From: Corynebacterium auris
Lineage (GTDB): Bacteria; Actinomycetota; Actinomycetes; Mycobacteriales; Mycobacteriaceae
DNA: 64,000 nt
NCBI RefSeq assembly: GCF_030408575.1
Contig: NZ_CP047047.1
Location: 868,001-932,000, forward strand
Direction of reading: 5' to 3'
Made by a program: the position numbers and the translations under genes. This document shows positions 8,772 through 16,797 of the stretch, piece after piece. Below the pieces are notes generated by a model. The model worked only from the letters and a program-made list of their open reading frames with translations, made no database searches and was not told where the DNA came from. Position 1 is the stretch's first letter. The number at the start of each line of letters is the position of its first letter.

Positions 8772-10172
8772 TCACCGTGAGGCGCTCTCTTTTGCTGTGG
8801 CGGACCTGCCGTGGCGCAGGAAGGAAGCAGCGATGATGACGGCGGAGACGATGATGACGGCGATGATCTGGGCGCGGGAGGAGTCGTCGGTAAGCATGAG
8901 CAGAGTCAGGCCGATGAGCGCGGCCAAGGTCACCCAGGGGACCCAGCTGGTGCCGCGGACCTTAAGTTCGGTGTTTTCGCCGCGGGCCTGGAGCACGGGG
9001 TGGAGCTTGATGTAGCTCAGGGTGATCATGATCCAGGTGACGATGAGGCACCCGCCCACGGCGTTCATGAGGAAGTCGAGGAGGCCCGGCGGATTCCACA
9101 TCTGCAAACCGACGGCCGCGAAGGCGAAGACGACAGAGAGGATCACCGCGTTGGTGGGCACGGCGCTCGCGTTGGTGGAACGCAGCCACCGCGGCGCGTC
9201 CCCGTCCTTGGCCAGCTGGAACGCCATGCGCGAGGTGCCGTAAATCTGGGCGTTGAACGCCGAGAGCAGCGCGAGGACGATGACCGCCTCCATGAAGCCG
9301 ACCACGCCCGGAATGTTCGCCATCTGGAGTACCTGCGTGAAGGGGGAGTCGGCCGCGGAATCCGCGTCGTCGATGGTGCTGTACGGCAGCAGCAGAATAA
9401 TGATGATGACGGAGCCGATGTAGAAAATCGCGATGCGCCAGACGATGGAGTTCACCGCCCGCCTGACCGCGCTGGCGGGGTTGGAGGACTCGGCGGCCGC
9501 GATAGTGACCACCTCGATCCCGCCGAAGGCGAAGGCCACGGCGAGGAGGCCAGCGGCGATGCCGGTGATGCCGTTGGGGGCGAAGCCGGACTCGCGCACG
9601 TTGTCGAATCCGACGAAGTCGGTGCCCGGGAGCAGTCCCAAGAACAGCGCCGCGCCGATGATGAGGAAGCCGACGATGACGACGATCTTGATCATGGCGA
9701 ACCAGTACTCGAACTCGCCGAAGCCTTTCACCTGCGCCAGGTTGATGGCCGCGAACACGGTGACCGCGACGAGCGCGGGTACCCATTGCGGCACCCCGAA
9801 CCACCCCGCCATGATCGCCGAGGCGCCTGTGATCTCCGCGCCGCCGACCATGATGAGGAGGAACCAATACAGCCAGCCCAGCAAGAACCCGGCCCAGTTG
9901 CCGAAGGCTTGGCGCCCGTAGGTGGCAAAGGAGCCGGGGGAGGGGCGCGCGGCGGCCATCTCGCCGAGCATGCGCATAACCGCGATGACCACGAGACCGG
10001 CGATGACGTAGGCGAGGAGGATGGCGGGCCCGGCGGCGCGGATGCCCACGCCGACGCCAAGGAAGAGGCCGGCGCCGACGGCCATGCCGAGGCCCATGAG
10101 CGTCAGGTGGCGCGACTTCAGACCTGTTCCGAGGTCCCCGTTGGAGGGAGTGGCGGGTACGGATGTGCTCAT
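8772..10172 (-). CDS. AroP-like amino acid permease, copy B
   Basis: A 466-residue APC-superfamily (AAT family) permease with about twelve membrane helices. It would import amino acids with protons. The family start LKSRHLTLMGLGMAVGAGLFLGVGVGI and the EITGASAIM loop are typical. Its ATG overlaps the stop of copy A by four bases, so it is translationally coupled to it. The two copies share the same block order and are tandem paralogues. In C. glutamicum the aromatic transporter gene aroP lies beside dapE, which makes aromatic amino acids the first guess; the substrate is not shown by sequence. Confidence 0.88.
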   Translation of the reverse strand: MSTSVPATPSNGDLGTGLKSRHLTLMGLGMAVGAGLFLGVGVGIRAAGPAILLAYVIAGLVVIAVMRMLGEMAAARPSPGSFATYGRQAFGNWAGFLLGWLYWFLLIMVGGAEITGASAIMAGWFGVPQWVPALVAVTVFAAINLAQVKGFGEFEYWFAMIKIVVIVGFLIIGAALFLGLLPGTDFVGFDNVRESGFAPNGITGIAAGLLAVAFAFGGIEVVTIAAAESSNPASAVRRAVNSIVWRIAIFYIGSVIIIILLLPYSTIDDADSAADSPFTQVLQMANIPGVVGFMEAVIVLALLSAFNAQIYGTSRMAFQLAKDGDAPRWLRSTNASAVPTNAVILSVVFAFAAVGLQMWNPPGLLDFLMNAVGGCLIVTWIMITLSYIKLHPVLQARGENTELKVRGTSWVPWVTLAALIGLTLLMLTDDSSRAQIIAVIIVSAVIIAASFLRHGRSATAKESASR

Positions 10173-11587
10173 CGAACATTCCTTTCAGCTGCCGCAGCGG
10201 CGTTGCGGCGGAAGGTGGAGGTGGAGGTGTATATGGCTCCCACGAGGGTGATCACGCCGACGACGACGGCGACGGCGAGGATCTGGAAGCGCCCGTCCGG
10301 GGTGGTGGCCATGAGCGCGACAATGGCGGCGGCCAGCACAACCGTCGCCCAGGGCAGCACGGACGGCGCCCACATGCGTACGTGGGTCAGCTCGCCGTTG
10401 TGCTTCAGCTGCGGGTGGAGGCGGATGAAGGAGAAGGCGATGACGAACCAGATGACCACGAGGCACCCGCCGACGGCGTTAAGGAGGAAGGGCAGCAGGC
10501 CAGGGGGGTTCCAGTACTGCAGGGCGACGGCGACGAAACCGAAGATCACGGAGACGACCACCCCGCGAAGCGGCACGCCGCGCGAGTCGGTGGCGCGGAA
10601 GAACGAAGGGGCGTCGCCGCGCTCAGCGAGGTTGTGCAGGAAACGCGAGGAACCGTAGATCTGCGTGTTGCAGGCGGACAGCAGCGCGACGACGATGACG
10701 GCCTCCATAATTCCCACGGCGCCCGGGATGTTGGCCAGGTGCAGCACGGCGGTGAAGGGGGATTCCGAGGCGTCTTCGGCGCCGTCGATCTGCTCGTAGG
10801 GCAACAGCAGCGCGATGAGGATGACGGAGCCGACGTAGAAGATGCTGATGCGCCAAATGATGGAGCGAATGGCCGAGTGTACCGCGGTCTCCGGCCGCTC
10901 GGATTCCGCCGCGGCGATGGTCACCATCTCGATCCCGCCGAAGGCGAAGGCGACGGCGAGCAGTGCGGTGGCGACGCCGCCCCAGCCGTTGGGCATGAAG
11001 CCGACCTCGGCGACGTTGGACAGACCGACGAAGTCGGTGCCGGGCAGAACTCCGAGCCACAGCAATGTCCCCAAAACGAGGAAGGCGACGATAACCGCGA
11101 CCTTGATCAGGGCGAACCAGAATTCGAACTCCCCGTAGTTGCGTACGTCCGCGAAGTTTACCGCGGTAAAGAGCAGGATCGCCGCCAGCGCCGGAATCCA
11201 CGGCGAGACTCCGAGCCAGTTCGCGATGATGGCGGAGGCGCCCGTGATCTCCACGGCCATGATCATGATCATCATGAACCAGTACAGCCAGCCGACGGCG
11301 AAGCCCGCCCACGGCCCGAAGGCCTGCTCCGCGTAGGTGGAAAACGTCCCCGAGGAGGGGCGCGCGGCGACCATCTCCGCGAGCATCTGCATGACGCAGA
11401 CGGTGATGGCCCCCGCGACGAGGTAAGCGAGGATGACGGCAGGCCCGGCGGCTTGGATGCCGACGCCGGTGCCGAGGAAGAGCCCGGCGCCGATGGCGGA
11501 GCCGAGCCCCATCATCGTCAGGTGCCGGGTCTTCAGCTCGCGGCGCAGCCCGCCCGCCTGCGCCGGCGGTGAAACTGTGTGAGACAT
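10169..11587 (-). CDS. AroP-like amino acid permease, copy A
   Basis: A 472-residue permease of the same AAT family as its downstream neighbour. It has about twelve membrane helices, starting at LKTRHLTMMGLGSAIGAGLFLGTGVGI. The loop after helix 3 reads MAVEITGASAIIANWLGVSPW. It differs from copy B throughout, so the duplication is not recent. It lies 73 bases downstream of the dapD2 stop and overlaps copy B, giving a likely run dapD2, permease A, permease B, dapD. Which copy is the true AroP orthologue cannot be decided by eye. Confidence 0.88.
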   Translation of the reverse strand: MSHTVSPPAQAGGLRRELKTRHLTMMGLGSAIGAGLFLGTGVGIQAAGPAVILAYLVAGAITVCVMQMLAEMVAARPSSGTFSTYAEQAFGPWAGFAVGWLYWFMMIMIMAVEITGASAIIANWLGVSPWIPALAAILLFTAVNFADVRNYGEFEFWFALIKVAVIVAFLVLGTLLWLGVLPGTDFVGLSNVAEVGFMPNGWGGVATALLAVAFAFGGIEMVTIAAAESERPETAVHSAIRSIIWRISIFYVGSVILIALLLPYEQIDGAEDASESPFTAVLHLANIPGAVGIMEAVIVVALLSACNTQIYGSSRFLHNLAERGDAPSFFRATDSRGVPLRGVVVSVIFGFVAVALQYWNPPGLLPFLLNAVGGCLVVIWFVIAFSFIRLHPQLKHNGELTHVRMWAPSVLPWATVVLAAAIVALMATTPDGRFQILAVAVVVGVITLVGAIYTSTSTFRRNAAAAAERNVR

Positions 11588-11660
11588 GGCTTTACTCTAA
11601 ACATTGTCTCCACGCCGCATGACACTGGTCGTGTTTTCTCCCCGCCGCTCGCCCGCAGGT

Positions 11661-12653
11661 TCAGCGCGGGCGGACCACGGGGCAGGCCGAGTGGGGCTCG
11701 TAGGCGATGCTGATATCGCTGTGACCTGCAATCTCGCGGGCCGGGACGACCGTTCCGGATCGTGAGTCGGATACGGCGGTGTCGGGCTCGAGCATGACGT
11801 TGACGCCGATCTCGCAGCGCTCCCCGAGGGGCACACCGATAACCCCGGCCGAGGGGTGGAGGCGGCAGTTGCTGCCCACGCGCAGGGGCAGGCGGTTGCG
11901 GTCCTGGCCGGGGGCGGCGATCAGCGTCGAGGAGACGCCGAGCTCGGTGCCTTCGCCAATGGTGACGGCGGAGGAGAGGCGCCCTTCGATGCGCGCGGGG
12001 CCAAGCGCGCCCGCGTTCCAGGACACGTAACCCTCCCGCAAAACGGATGTCCCGGGGGCGAGGTAGGCGCCGAGGCGGACGCGGTCGGCCTCGGCGATGG
12101 AGACACCGGAGGGGACCGCGTAGTCCACCATGCGCGGCAGCCGCTCGATGCCGTAGACGTGGATCTGCCCCCGGGCGCGCAGGTTGACCCGGACAAACTC
12201 GAAGTTATCCGGCAGGCATGGGCCCTTGTTCGTCCACACCACCGGCACGAGGTGCGTCAGGCAGTCGGTGAGGTTGAGCTCTAGCGGCCGGATCAGCCGG
12301 TGGGAAAGAAGGTGCAGGCGCAGGTAGACGTCGTGCGCGTCGCGCGGGGGTTGTGAGAGATCTGAGATAGTGGTGCGCACAGGGACGAGCTCAACGAGGC
12401 GGTCCCGGTCCATGCCCACCAGGTTGAGAAACCGGTCGGACAGCTCGCGGGCGGAGACGCGCTGAGTGCCGTCGACAAGCGTGCTCGTCTCTTCCTCGCC
12501 CGTGATGAGGGTCGGGGCGGGATACCACGTGTCCAGCACCGTCCCGTCGGACGCGATGTTCGCGATGCCGGTCGCGCGTGCTCCTGCCGTGCTCATCCCC
12601 GCGCTCGTGCCCGCGCTTGTGCCCGCGCTTGTACCTAGGTCCAACCCCGCCAT
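11661..12653 (-). CDS. Divergent DapD paralogue (DapD2)
   Basis: A 330-residue protein clearly related to DapD along its length: the start GIANIASDGTVLDTWYPAP, the [13 protein letters not shown] block and [32 protein letters not shown] stretches. The first catalytic region is kept as REGYVSWNAGALG. The Gly-rich CoA-pocket motif of DapD is replaced by GVSSTLIAAPGQDRNRL. The C-terminus also differs (ISIAYEPHSACPVVRPR). I start it at ATG 12653, where TATGAT lies six bases upstream; a longer frame would run into dapE on the other strand. The extra N-terminus contains a (GTSA)3 repeat. A different acyl acceptor or a non-enzymatic role is possible. Confidence 0.82.
   Translation of the reverse strand: MAGLDLGTSAGTSAGTSAGMSTAGARATGIANIASDGTVLDTWYPAPTLITGEEETSTLVDGTQRVSARELSDRFLNLVGMDRDRLVELVPVRTTISDLSQPPRDAHDVYLRLHLLSHRLIRPLELNLTDCLTHLVPVVWTNKGPCLPDNFEFVRVNLRARGQIHVYGIERLPRMVDYAVPSGVSIAEADRVRLGAYLAPGTSVLREGYVSWNAGALGPARIEGRLSSAVTIGEGTELGVSSTLIAAPGQDRNRLPLRVGSNCRLHPSAGVIGVPLGERCEIGVNVMLEPDTAVSDSRSGTVVPAREIAGHSDISIAYEPHSACPVVRPR
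12601..12636 (-). repeat. Three 12-bp tandem units coding GTSA in dapD2
   Basis: Plus-strand units GCGCTCGTGCCC, GCGCTTGTGCCC and GCGCTTGTACCT follow each other. Read on the minus strand they encode three copies of Gly-Thr-Ser-Ala close to the DapD2 N-terminus, a likely slippage product in a flexible tail. Confidence 0.8.
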
Positions 12654-12665
12654 GCGGCTATCATA
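12654..12665 (-). promoter_or_regulatory. Leaderless -10 of dapD2
   Basis: On the minus strand TATGAT (12665-12660) is followed by six bases and the ATG at 12653. No ribosome site is present. Confidence 0.6.
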
Positions 12666-12696
12666 ACCGGCCAGCATGGCGGCGCGACCCGGCGGA

Positions 12697-12708
12697 TAGG
12701 ATGGCCCC
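12697..12708 (+). promoter_or_regulatory. Leaderless -10 of dapE
   Basis: TAGGAT (12697-12702) is followed by GGCCCC and the GTG start of dapE. There is no ribosome site. It mirrors the dapD2 promoter 31 bases away. Confidence 0.6.
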
Positions 12709-13809
12709 GTGGCTACCCTTGACCTGTTTGCTGACCCCGTTGACCTGACCGCGGCGCTGATCGACATCGAATCGCCCTCGCACCACGAGGAGGCGATCGC
12801 CGACGCGATCCACGAGGCGCTGAACCAGCTCGAGGGCATCGAGCTGATCCGCAACAACAACACCGTCGTTGCGCGGACCAACAACGCTAAGAACCAGCGC
12901 GTGGTGCTCGCGGGGCACGTTGACACGGTGCCGCTGGCGGGCAACACCCCGCACCGGATGAGCGAGGGGATCCTCCACGGCTGCGGGGCAGTGGACATGA
13001 AATCGGGCCTGGCCTGTTATTTGGGGGCATTCGCGCGCTTTGCGACGTCTGAAAGCTCGCCCTACGACCTGACGCTCATCGCTTACGAGGGAGAGGAGGT
13101 CGCCTCGGAGTACAACGGCCTCTACCACCTGGAGCGCGACCGCCCCGAGCTGCTCGCCGGCGATATCGCCCTGCTGGGCGAGCCCTCCGGCGCCATCATC
13201 GAGGCCGGCTGCCAGGGGTCGATCCGCGTGGCCGTCAACGCTCACGGCACCCGCGCCCACTCCGCGCGCAGCTGGCTGGGTGAGAACGCGGCGCACCGGC
13301 TCGCCGGGGTGCTCACCCGCATCGCGGACTACCGGCCGCGCAGCGTGACCATCGCCGGCTGCGAGTACCGTGAGGGCCTCAACGTGGTGGGGATGAGCGG
13401 CTTCGTGGCCACCAACACCATCCCCGACGAGGCCCAGCTTGTGGTCAACTTCCGTTACGCGCCGGACCGCAGCGTGGAGGAGGCGAAGGAGCACCTCGAG
13501 CACGTCCTCGCGCTGGAGGAGGGCCTCGAGCTCGTGTGGGACGACATTGCCCCGGCCGCCCTGCCGGGCCTCGACGACCCGGTCGCGGCGGGCCTGGTGG
13601 ACGCGGTCGGGGGGACCTTTCGTGCCAAGTTCGGATGGACGGACGTGGCTCGCTTCTCTAACCTTGGCATTCCGGCCGTCAATTACGGTCCAGGCGACCC
13701 GGGTTTTGCCCACAAGAAGGACGAGCAGTGTCCGGTGGAGCAGATCCGCGCTGTGCGGCGCACCCTCGACGCCTACCTGGCGGCCGAAACGACCCCTGAC
13801 AACCACTAG
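12709..13809 (+). CDS. dapE: Succinyl-diaminopimelate desuccinylase
   Basis: A 366-residue M20 family metallohydrolase that removes succinate from N-succinyl-LL-diaminopimelate, the step after DapC. The metal ligands are recognisable: GHVDTVP (His 70, Asp 72), GCGAVDMKSG, and YEGEEVAS with the catalytic Glu and its metal-binding neighbour. The dimerisation lid follows, then the C-terminal DPGFAHKKDEQCPVEQI, which carries the last His ligand. The GTG start at 12709 is leaderless. It is divergent from dapD2. The gene completes the succinylase branch (dapC, dapD, dapE) within 7 kb. Confidence 0.95.
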   Translation: MATLDLFADPVDLTAALIDIESPSHHEEAIADAIHEALNQLEGIELIRNNNTVVARTNNAKNQRVVLAGHVDTVPLAGNTPHRMSEGILHGCGAVDMKSGLACYLGAFARFATSESSPYDLTLIAYEGEEVASEYNGLYHLERDRPELLAGDIALLGEPSGAIIEAGCQGSIRVAVNAHGTRAHSARSWLGENAAHRLAGVLTRIADYRPRSVTIAGCEYREGLNVVGMSGFVATNTIPDEAQLVVNFRYAPDRSVEEAKEHLEHVLALEEGLELVWDDIAPAALPGLDDPVAAGLVDAVGGTFRAKFGWTDVARFSNLGIPAVNYGPGDPGFAHKKDEQCPVEQIRAVRRTLDAYLAAETTPDNH

Positions 13810-13848
13810 CGCACCAGCACTAGTCCGAGACACCGGAAGGGCTTAAAC

Positions 13849-14655
13849 GTGGCGCCCCACAAAACCCCGAAACCCGACCGCGAGCGCAAGCTGCGCGGTC
13901 CCCTCATGCTGCGCAGCGAGGACAAGCAGGCGTCCACCTATGATCAGCGCCTGCTCGAGTCGCTGGGCAGCTCCGATCACGACTGGAAGCACGCCGACCC
14001 GTGGCGCGTGATGCGCATCCAGTCTGAGTTCGTCGCCGGCTTCGACGCCCTGTCGGACCTGCCGAAGGCCGTTACCGTCTTCGGCTCGGCCCGCCTCGGG
14101 GAGGGCACCCCGGAGTACGAGCAGGCCTGCGAGCTCGGCGCGGCGCTTGTTGAGGCCGGGTACGCCGTCATTACCGGCGGTGGCCCGGGGCTGATGGAGG
14201 GGCCGAACCGGGGCGCGCACAACGCCGGCGGCATGTCCGTGGGCCTCGGCATCGAGCTGCCCTTCGAGCAGGGCCTCAACGACTGGGTCGACCTTGGGCT
14301 GAACTTCCGCTACTTCTTCGCCCGCAAGACGATGTTCTTGAAGTACTCCCAGGCGTTTATCTCCCTGCCGGGAGGCTACGGCACCCTCGACGAGGTCTTC
14401 GAGATGCTCGTGATGGTGCAAACCGGCAAGGTGACCAACTTCCCGATGGTGCTCCTGGGCTGCGAGTTCTGGGGCGGATTGGTCGAATGGATCCGCAGCC
14501 AGCAGCTTGCCCGCGGCCTCATTTCCGCAGGCGACGACGAGCTCTTCCTGCTCACCGACTCGGTCGACGAGGCCGTCGCGCACATTGTGCGCGCGCACGA
14601 AGTGATGACGGACGAGCGCATCCGCGGCAGGAAGGACGAAGGGGGCGCCCGCTAG
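13849..14655 (+). CDS. LOG-family phosphoribohydrolase-like protein
   Basis: A 268-residue Rossmann protein of the LOG / TIGR00730 family. Members hydrolyse cytokinin riboside monophosphates or related nucleotides to release the base. The diagnostic motifs GGGPGLMEGPNRGAH and PGGYGTLDEVFE are intact, including the catalytic Glu. The N-terminal 60 residues are a charged extension, as in the mycobacterial form Rv1205. The GTG start has GGAAGG about ten bases upstream. The stop codon abuts the ATG of the folP-like gene, so the two are probably co-translated. The true substrate in bacteria without cytokinins is uncertain. Confidence 0.88.
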   Translation: MAPHKTPKPDRERKLRGPLMLRSEDKQASTYDQRLLESLGSSDHDWKHADPWRVMRIQSEFVAGFDALSDLPKAVTVFGSARLGEGTPEYEQACELGAALVEAGYAVITGGGPGLMEGPNRGAHNAGGMSVGLGIELPFEQGLNDWVDLGLNFRYFFARKTMFLKYSQAFISLPGGYGTLDEVFEMLVMVQTGKVTNFPMVLLGCEFWGGLVEWIRSQQLARGLISAGDDELFLLTDSVDEAVAHIVRAHEVMTDERIRGRKDEGGAR

Positions 14656-15483
14656 ATGCCCGCCCAGGTCATGGCGATCGTGAACCGGACGCCTGACTCC
14701 TTCTACGACAAAGGCGCCACCTTCGGCCTCGACGCAGCTTGCGCCCGCGCCTCCGCGGCGGTGGCGGAGGGAGCCGCGATTATCGACGTCGGGGGCGTCA
14801 AGGCCGGCCCCGGCGAGGAGGTCACCGTCGCCGAGGAGAGCGACAGGGTCGTCCCGCTCATCCGCGCCGTGCGCGAGCGCCACCCGGACGTCTCAATTTC
14901 CGTGGACACGTGGCGCGCCGAGGTCGCGCAGCGGGCGATCGACGCCGGAGCCGACCTCATCAACGACACCTGGGCCGGCTACGACCCCGAGCTTGTCGCG
15001 GTTGCCGGCCACAACCGGGTCGGCTACGTCTGCTCCCACACCGGCGGTGCCACGCCGCGCACGCGGCCCTACCGGGTCCACTACGACGACGTCGTCGCGG
15101 ACGTGATCCGGGAGACGACGCAGCTGGCGGAGCGCGCAGCCGCGTGCGGGGTGCCGGAGGAGCGCGTCTACATTGACCCGACCCACGACTTCGGCAAGAA
15201 CACCTTCCACGGCCTCGAGCTGCTGCGCCACGTGGACCGGCTCGTGGACACGGGCTGGCCGGTGCTGATGGCCCTCAGTAACAAGGACTTCGTGGGGGAG
15301 AGCCTGGATCGGCCGGTCGGTGAACGGGTGGCGGGCACCCTCGCCGCAACCGCGTGGTGCGCGGCCCGGGGTGTGGCGGCCTTCCGCGTCCACGAGGTGC
15401 GCGACACCCTCGACGTCATCGCCATGACGGCCGCGATCACGGGCGAGGCGCCCCCGGCGAACACCGTGAGGGGGCTCGCGTGA
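14656..15483 (+). CDS. folP2: FolP2-like dihydropteroate synthase homologue
   Basis: A 275-residue TIM-barrel protein of the DHPS family. The first loop reads MAIVNRTPDSFYDKGATF where working enzymes have NVTPDSF, and the second IDVGGVKAGPG where folate enzymes usually have a Glu-Ser-Thr-Arg-Pro type motif. Both changes are typical of the actinobacterial FolP2 group, which in mycobacteria lies next to gpgS (Rv1207-Rv1208) and is not the main folate enzyme. The start ATG follows the previous stop directly, and the TGA is overlapped by the gpgS GTG. The gene order suggests it belongs with gpgS rather than with folate synthesis; its activity is unknown. Confidence 0.85.
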   Translation: MPAQVMAIVNRTPDSFYDKGATFGLDAACARASAAVAEGAAIIDVGGVKAGPGEEVTVAEESDRVVPLIRAVRERHPDVSISVDTWRAEVAQRAIDAGADLINDTWAGYDPELVAVAGHNRVGYVCSHTGGATPRTRPYRVHYDDVVADVIRETTQLAERAAACGVPEERVYIDPTHDFGKNTFHGLELLRHVDRLVDTGWPVLMALSNKDFVGESLDRPVGERVAGTLAATAWCAARGVAAFRVHEVRDTLDVIAMTAAITGEAPPANTVRGLA

Positions 15484-16214
15484 AGGTCTCGGTGGTTATC
15501 CCAGCTCTCAACGAGGAAGAGACGGTGGCGGGGGTCGTTGAGGCCTGCCTGGCCTCGCGCGCGGAGGAGGTGCTCGTTATCGATTCCGACTCCACCGACG
15601 CCACCGCACAGGCCGCGCGCGAGGCGGGAGCCCGCGTTCTCAACTGGCGCAAAATCGCGCCAGACGTCGAAACGCGCCCCGGCAAGGGGGAGGCACTGTG
15701 GCGCGGGGTTTACGCGGCGAGCGGGGACGTCGTGGTGTTCGTTGACGCCGACGTGACCTCCCTGCGCGGCGAGTGGATCGACGCGCTCGCCGCGCCTGTT
15801 GCAGAGGGGGCGCACCTGGTCAAGGCCTCCTACTCGCGGGGCTTTAAGGGCCGTGCGACTGGCGGCGGGCGGGTCACCGAGCTCACCGCGAAGCCGCTAA
15901 TCAGGCAGCTTTTTCCCGCGCTGGGGCACATCGACCAGCCGCTCGCCGGCGAGTACGCGATCCGCCGCGACACCGCCCTGAGGCTGCCCTTCGTCGCGGG
16001 CTACGGGGTGGAGGCGGGACTGCTTGTCGACGTCGCAGAGCGCTTCGGCCCGGGCGCCGTCGCCCAGGTGGAGCTGGGAGTGCGCGTGCACCGCAACCGC
16101 CCCCTCGATCAGCTCGCCCCCATGGCCGACGTTGTCGCCCACACGTTGCTCTCGCGCGCCGGGTACGCGCGCGCGGTTGAGCAACGGCCCGCGTGGCACC
16201 GCGATACTATTTAA
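15480..16214 (+). CDS. gpgS: Glucosyl-3-phosphoglycerate synthase
   Basis: A 244-residue GT81 retaining glycosyltransferase. GpgS joins glucose from a nucleotide sugar to 3-phosphoglycerate, the first step toward methylglucose lipopolysaccharide in mycobacteria. The GT-A start VSVVIPALNEEETV is clear, as is the metal-binding DxD in VDADV near residue 90. The loop DQPLAGEYAIRR, typical of the family, follows. The GTG start overlaps the upstream stop by four bases. The length is about 80 residues shorter than mycobacterial GpgS, mostly at the N-terminus. Corynebacteria are not known for methylglucose polysaccharide, so the product here may be simple glucosylglycerate. Confidence 0.88.
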   Translation: MKVSVVIPALNEEETVAGVVEACLASRAEEVLVIDSDSTDATAQAAREAGARVLNWRKIAPDVETRPGKGEALWRGVYAASGDVVVFVDADVTSLRGEWIDALAAPVAEGAHLVKASYSRGFKGRATGGGRVTELTAKPLIRQLFPALGHIDQPLAGEYAIRRDTALRLPFVAGYGVEAGLLVDVAERFGPGAVAQVELGVRVHRNRPLDQLAPMADVVAHTLLSRAGYARAVEQRPAWHRDTI

Positions 16215-16217
16215 CCC
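16205..16217 (+). promoter_or_regulatory. Leaderless -10 of the DivIVA-like gene
   Basis: TACTAT (16205-16210) is followed by seven bases and the ATG at 16218. No ribosome site is present. It lies in the last codons of gpgS. Confidence 0.5.
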
Positions 16218-16661
16218 ATGCTCTCGTGGATCCTGCTCATCGTGGTCGTTGCGCTCGTCGCTACGCTCGGCTTTCTACTGTCGGCGCGAGTGTTCGGCCG
16301 CGGCGAGGCGCTGGAGCCGCTCCCGGCTCCGCCCGCGGTCATCGAGCACAACCGCCGCGTCCTGGAGGACGGGCGGGTTGGCGACGTCACCTTCGAGGTC
16401 GTCCACCGCGGCTACCAGATGGACCAGGTGGACGCCGTCATTGCGCAGCTCACCGGGCAGCCCTACGGGCGGGCCAATGTTGGACGAGCGCCCCAACCGG
16501 GCGTCCCCGCTCCGGGAAAGGGAGTAGAATATAACAGAAAAGAAACAGCACCCGCCGCAGGCGAACCCGCCCGCGCGCGGGGCGAAACGCAGGAGGGCCA
16601 CTATGGCAGCGATGAAACCGAGGACCGGAAACGGACCGATGGAAGCGGTCGAGGAGAGTAG
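16218..16661 (+). CDS. DivIVA-domain membrane-anchored protein
   Basis: A 147-residue frame with one N-terminal membrane helix (about residues 2-25), then a short DivIVA-like segment, FEVVHRGYQMDQVDAVIAQL. This is the architecture of Rv1209, the gene that follows gpgS in mycobacteria. DivIVA-like segments bind membranes or other coiled-coil proteins at poles and septa. The last 45 residues are polar and low in complexity. They are encoded across an A/T-rich patch with a good -10 (16524-16529) and overlap the next gene by 59 bases, so the real C-terminus may be shorter or frame-shifted. Confidence 0.75.
   Translation: MLSWILLIVVVALVATLGFLLSARVFGRGEALEPLPAPPAVIEHNRRVLEDGRVGDVTFEVVHRGYQMDQVDAVIAQLTGQPYGRANVGRAPQPGVPAPGKGVEYNRKETAPAAGEPARARGETQEGHYGSDETEDRKRTDGSGRGE
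16524..16529 (+). promoter_or_regulatory. -10 element ahead of the DUF3117 gene
   Basis: TAGAAT lies in an A/T-rich island inside the upstream frame. It would start a leader of about 65 bases ending in AGGAGGG (16591-16597) before the ATG at 16603. Confidence 0.4.
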
Positions 16662-16773
16662 GAAGATCGTCATGCGGATCCCCTCTGACGGCGGCGGCCG
16701 CCTCGTGGTGGAGATGACGAAGGAGGAGGCCGCGGAGCTGGGGCAGCTGCTCACCGAGGCGGCGGGAGCGTAG
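16603..16773 (+). CDS. DUF3117 small protein (Rv1211-like)
   Basis: A 56-residue protein that starts MAAMKPRTGNGPMEAVEE and ends in an acidic helix, MTKEEAAELGQLLTEAAGA. I recognise it as the DUF3117 family, widely kept in actinobacteria next to gpgS and glgC (Rv1211 in M. tuberculosis). AGGAGGG lies five bases before the ATG. It overlaps the end of the upstream frame in a different phase. The central IVMRIPSDGGGRLVVEM is a two-strand unit, and the family is predicted to be a small nucleic-acid-binding or regulatory protein. No experimental role is known to me. Confidence 0.9.
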   Translation: MAAMKPRTGNGPMEAVEESRKIVMRIPSDGGGRLVVEMTKEEAAELGQLLTEAAGA

Positions 16774-16797
16774 GTCCCGCGTGGCGGCGGGGCACGC

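Noticed and set aside
8811..10658. 615-codon plus-strand frame opposite the permeases
   Set aside because: Composition is repetitive Asp/Gly/His with no family signal, and both permease genes on the other strand have full membrane-helix patterns.
12654..12998. N-terminal extension of dapD2 by 115 codons
   Set aside because: It lies antisense to the dapE start and its metal-binding region; the TATGAT-N6-ATG at 12653 gives a better start.
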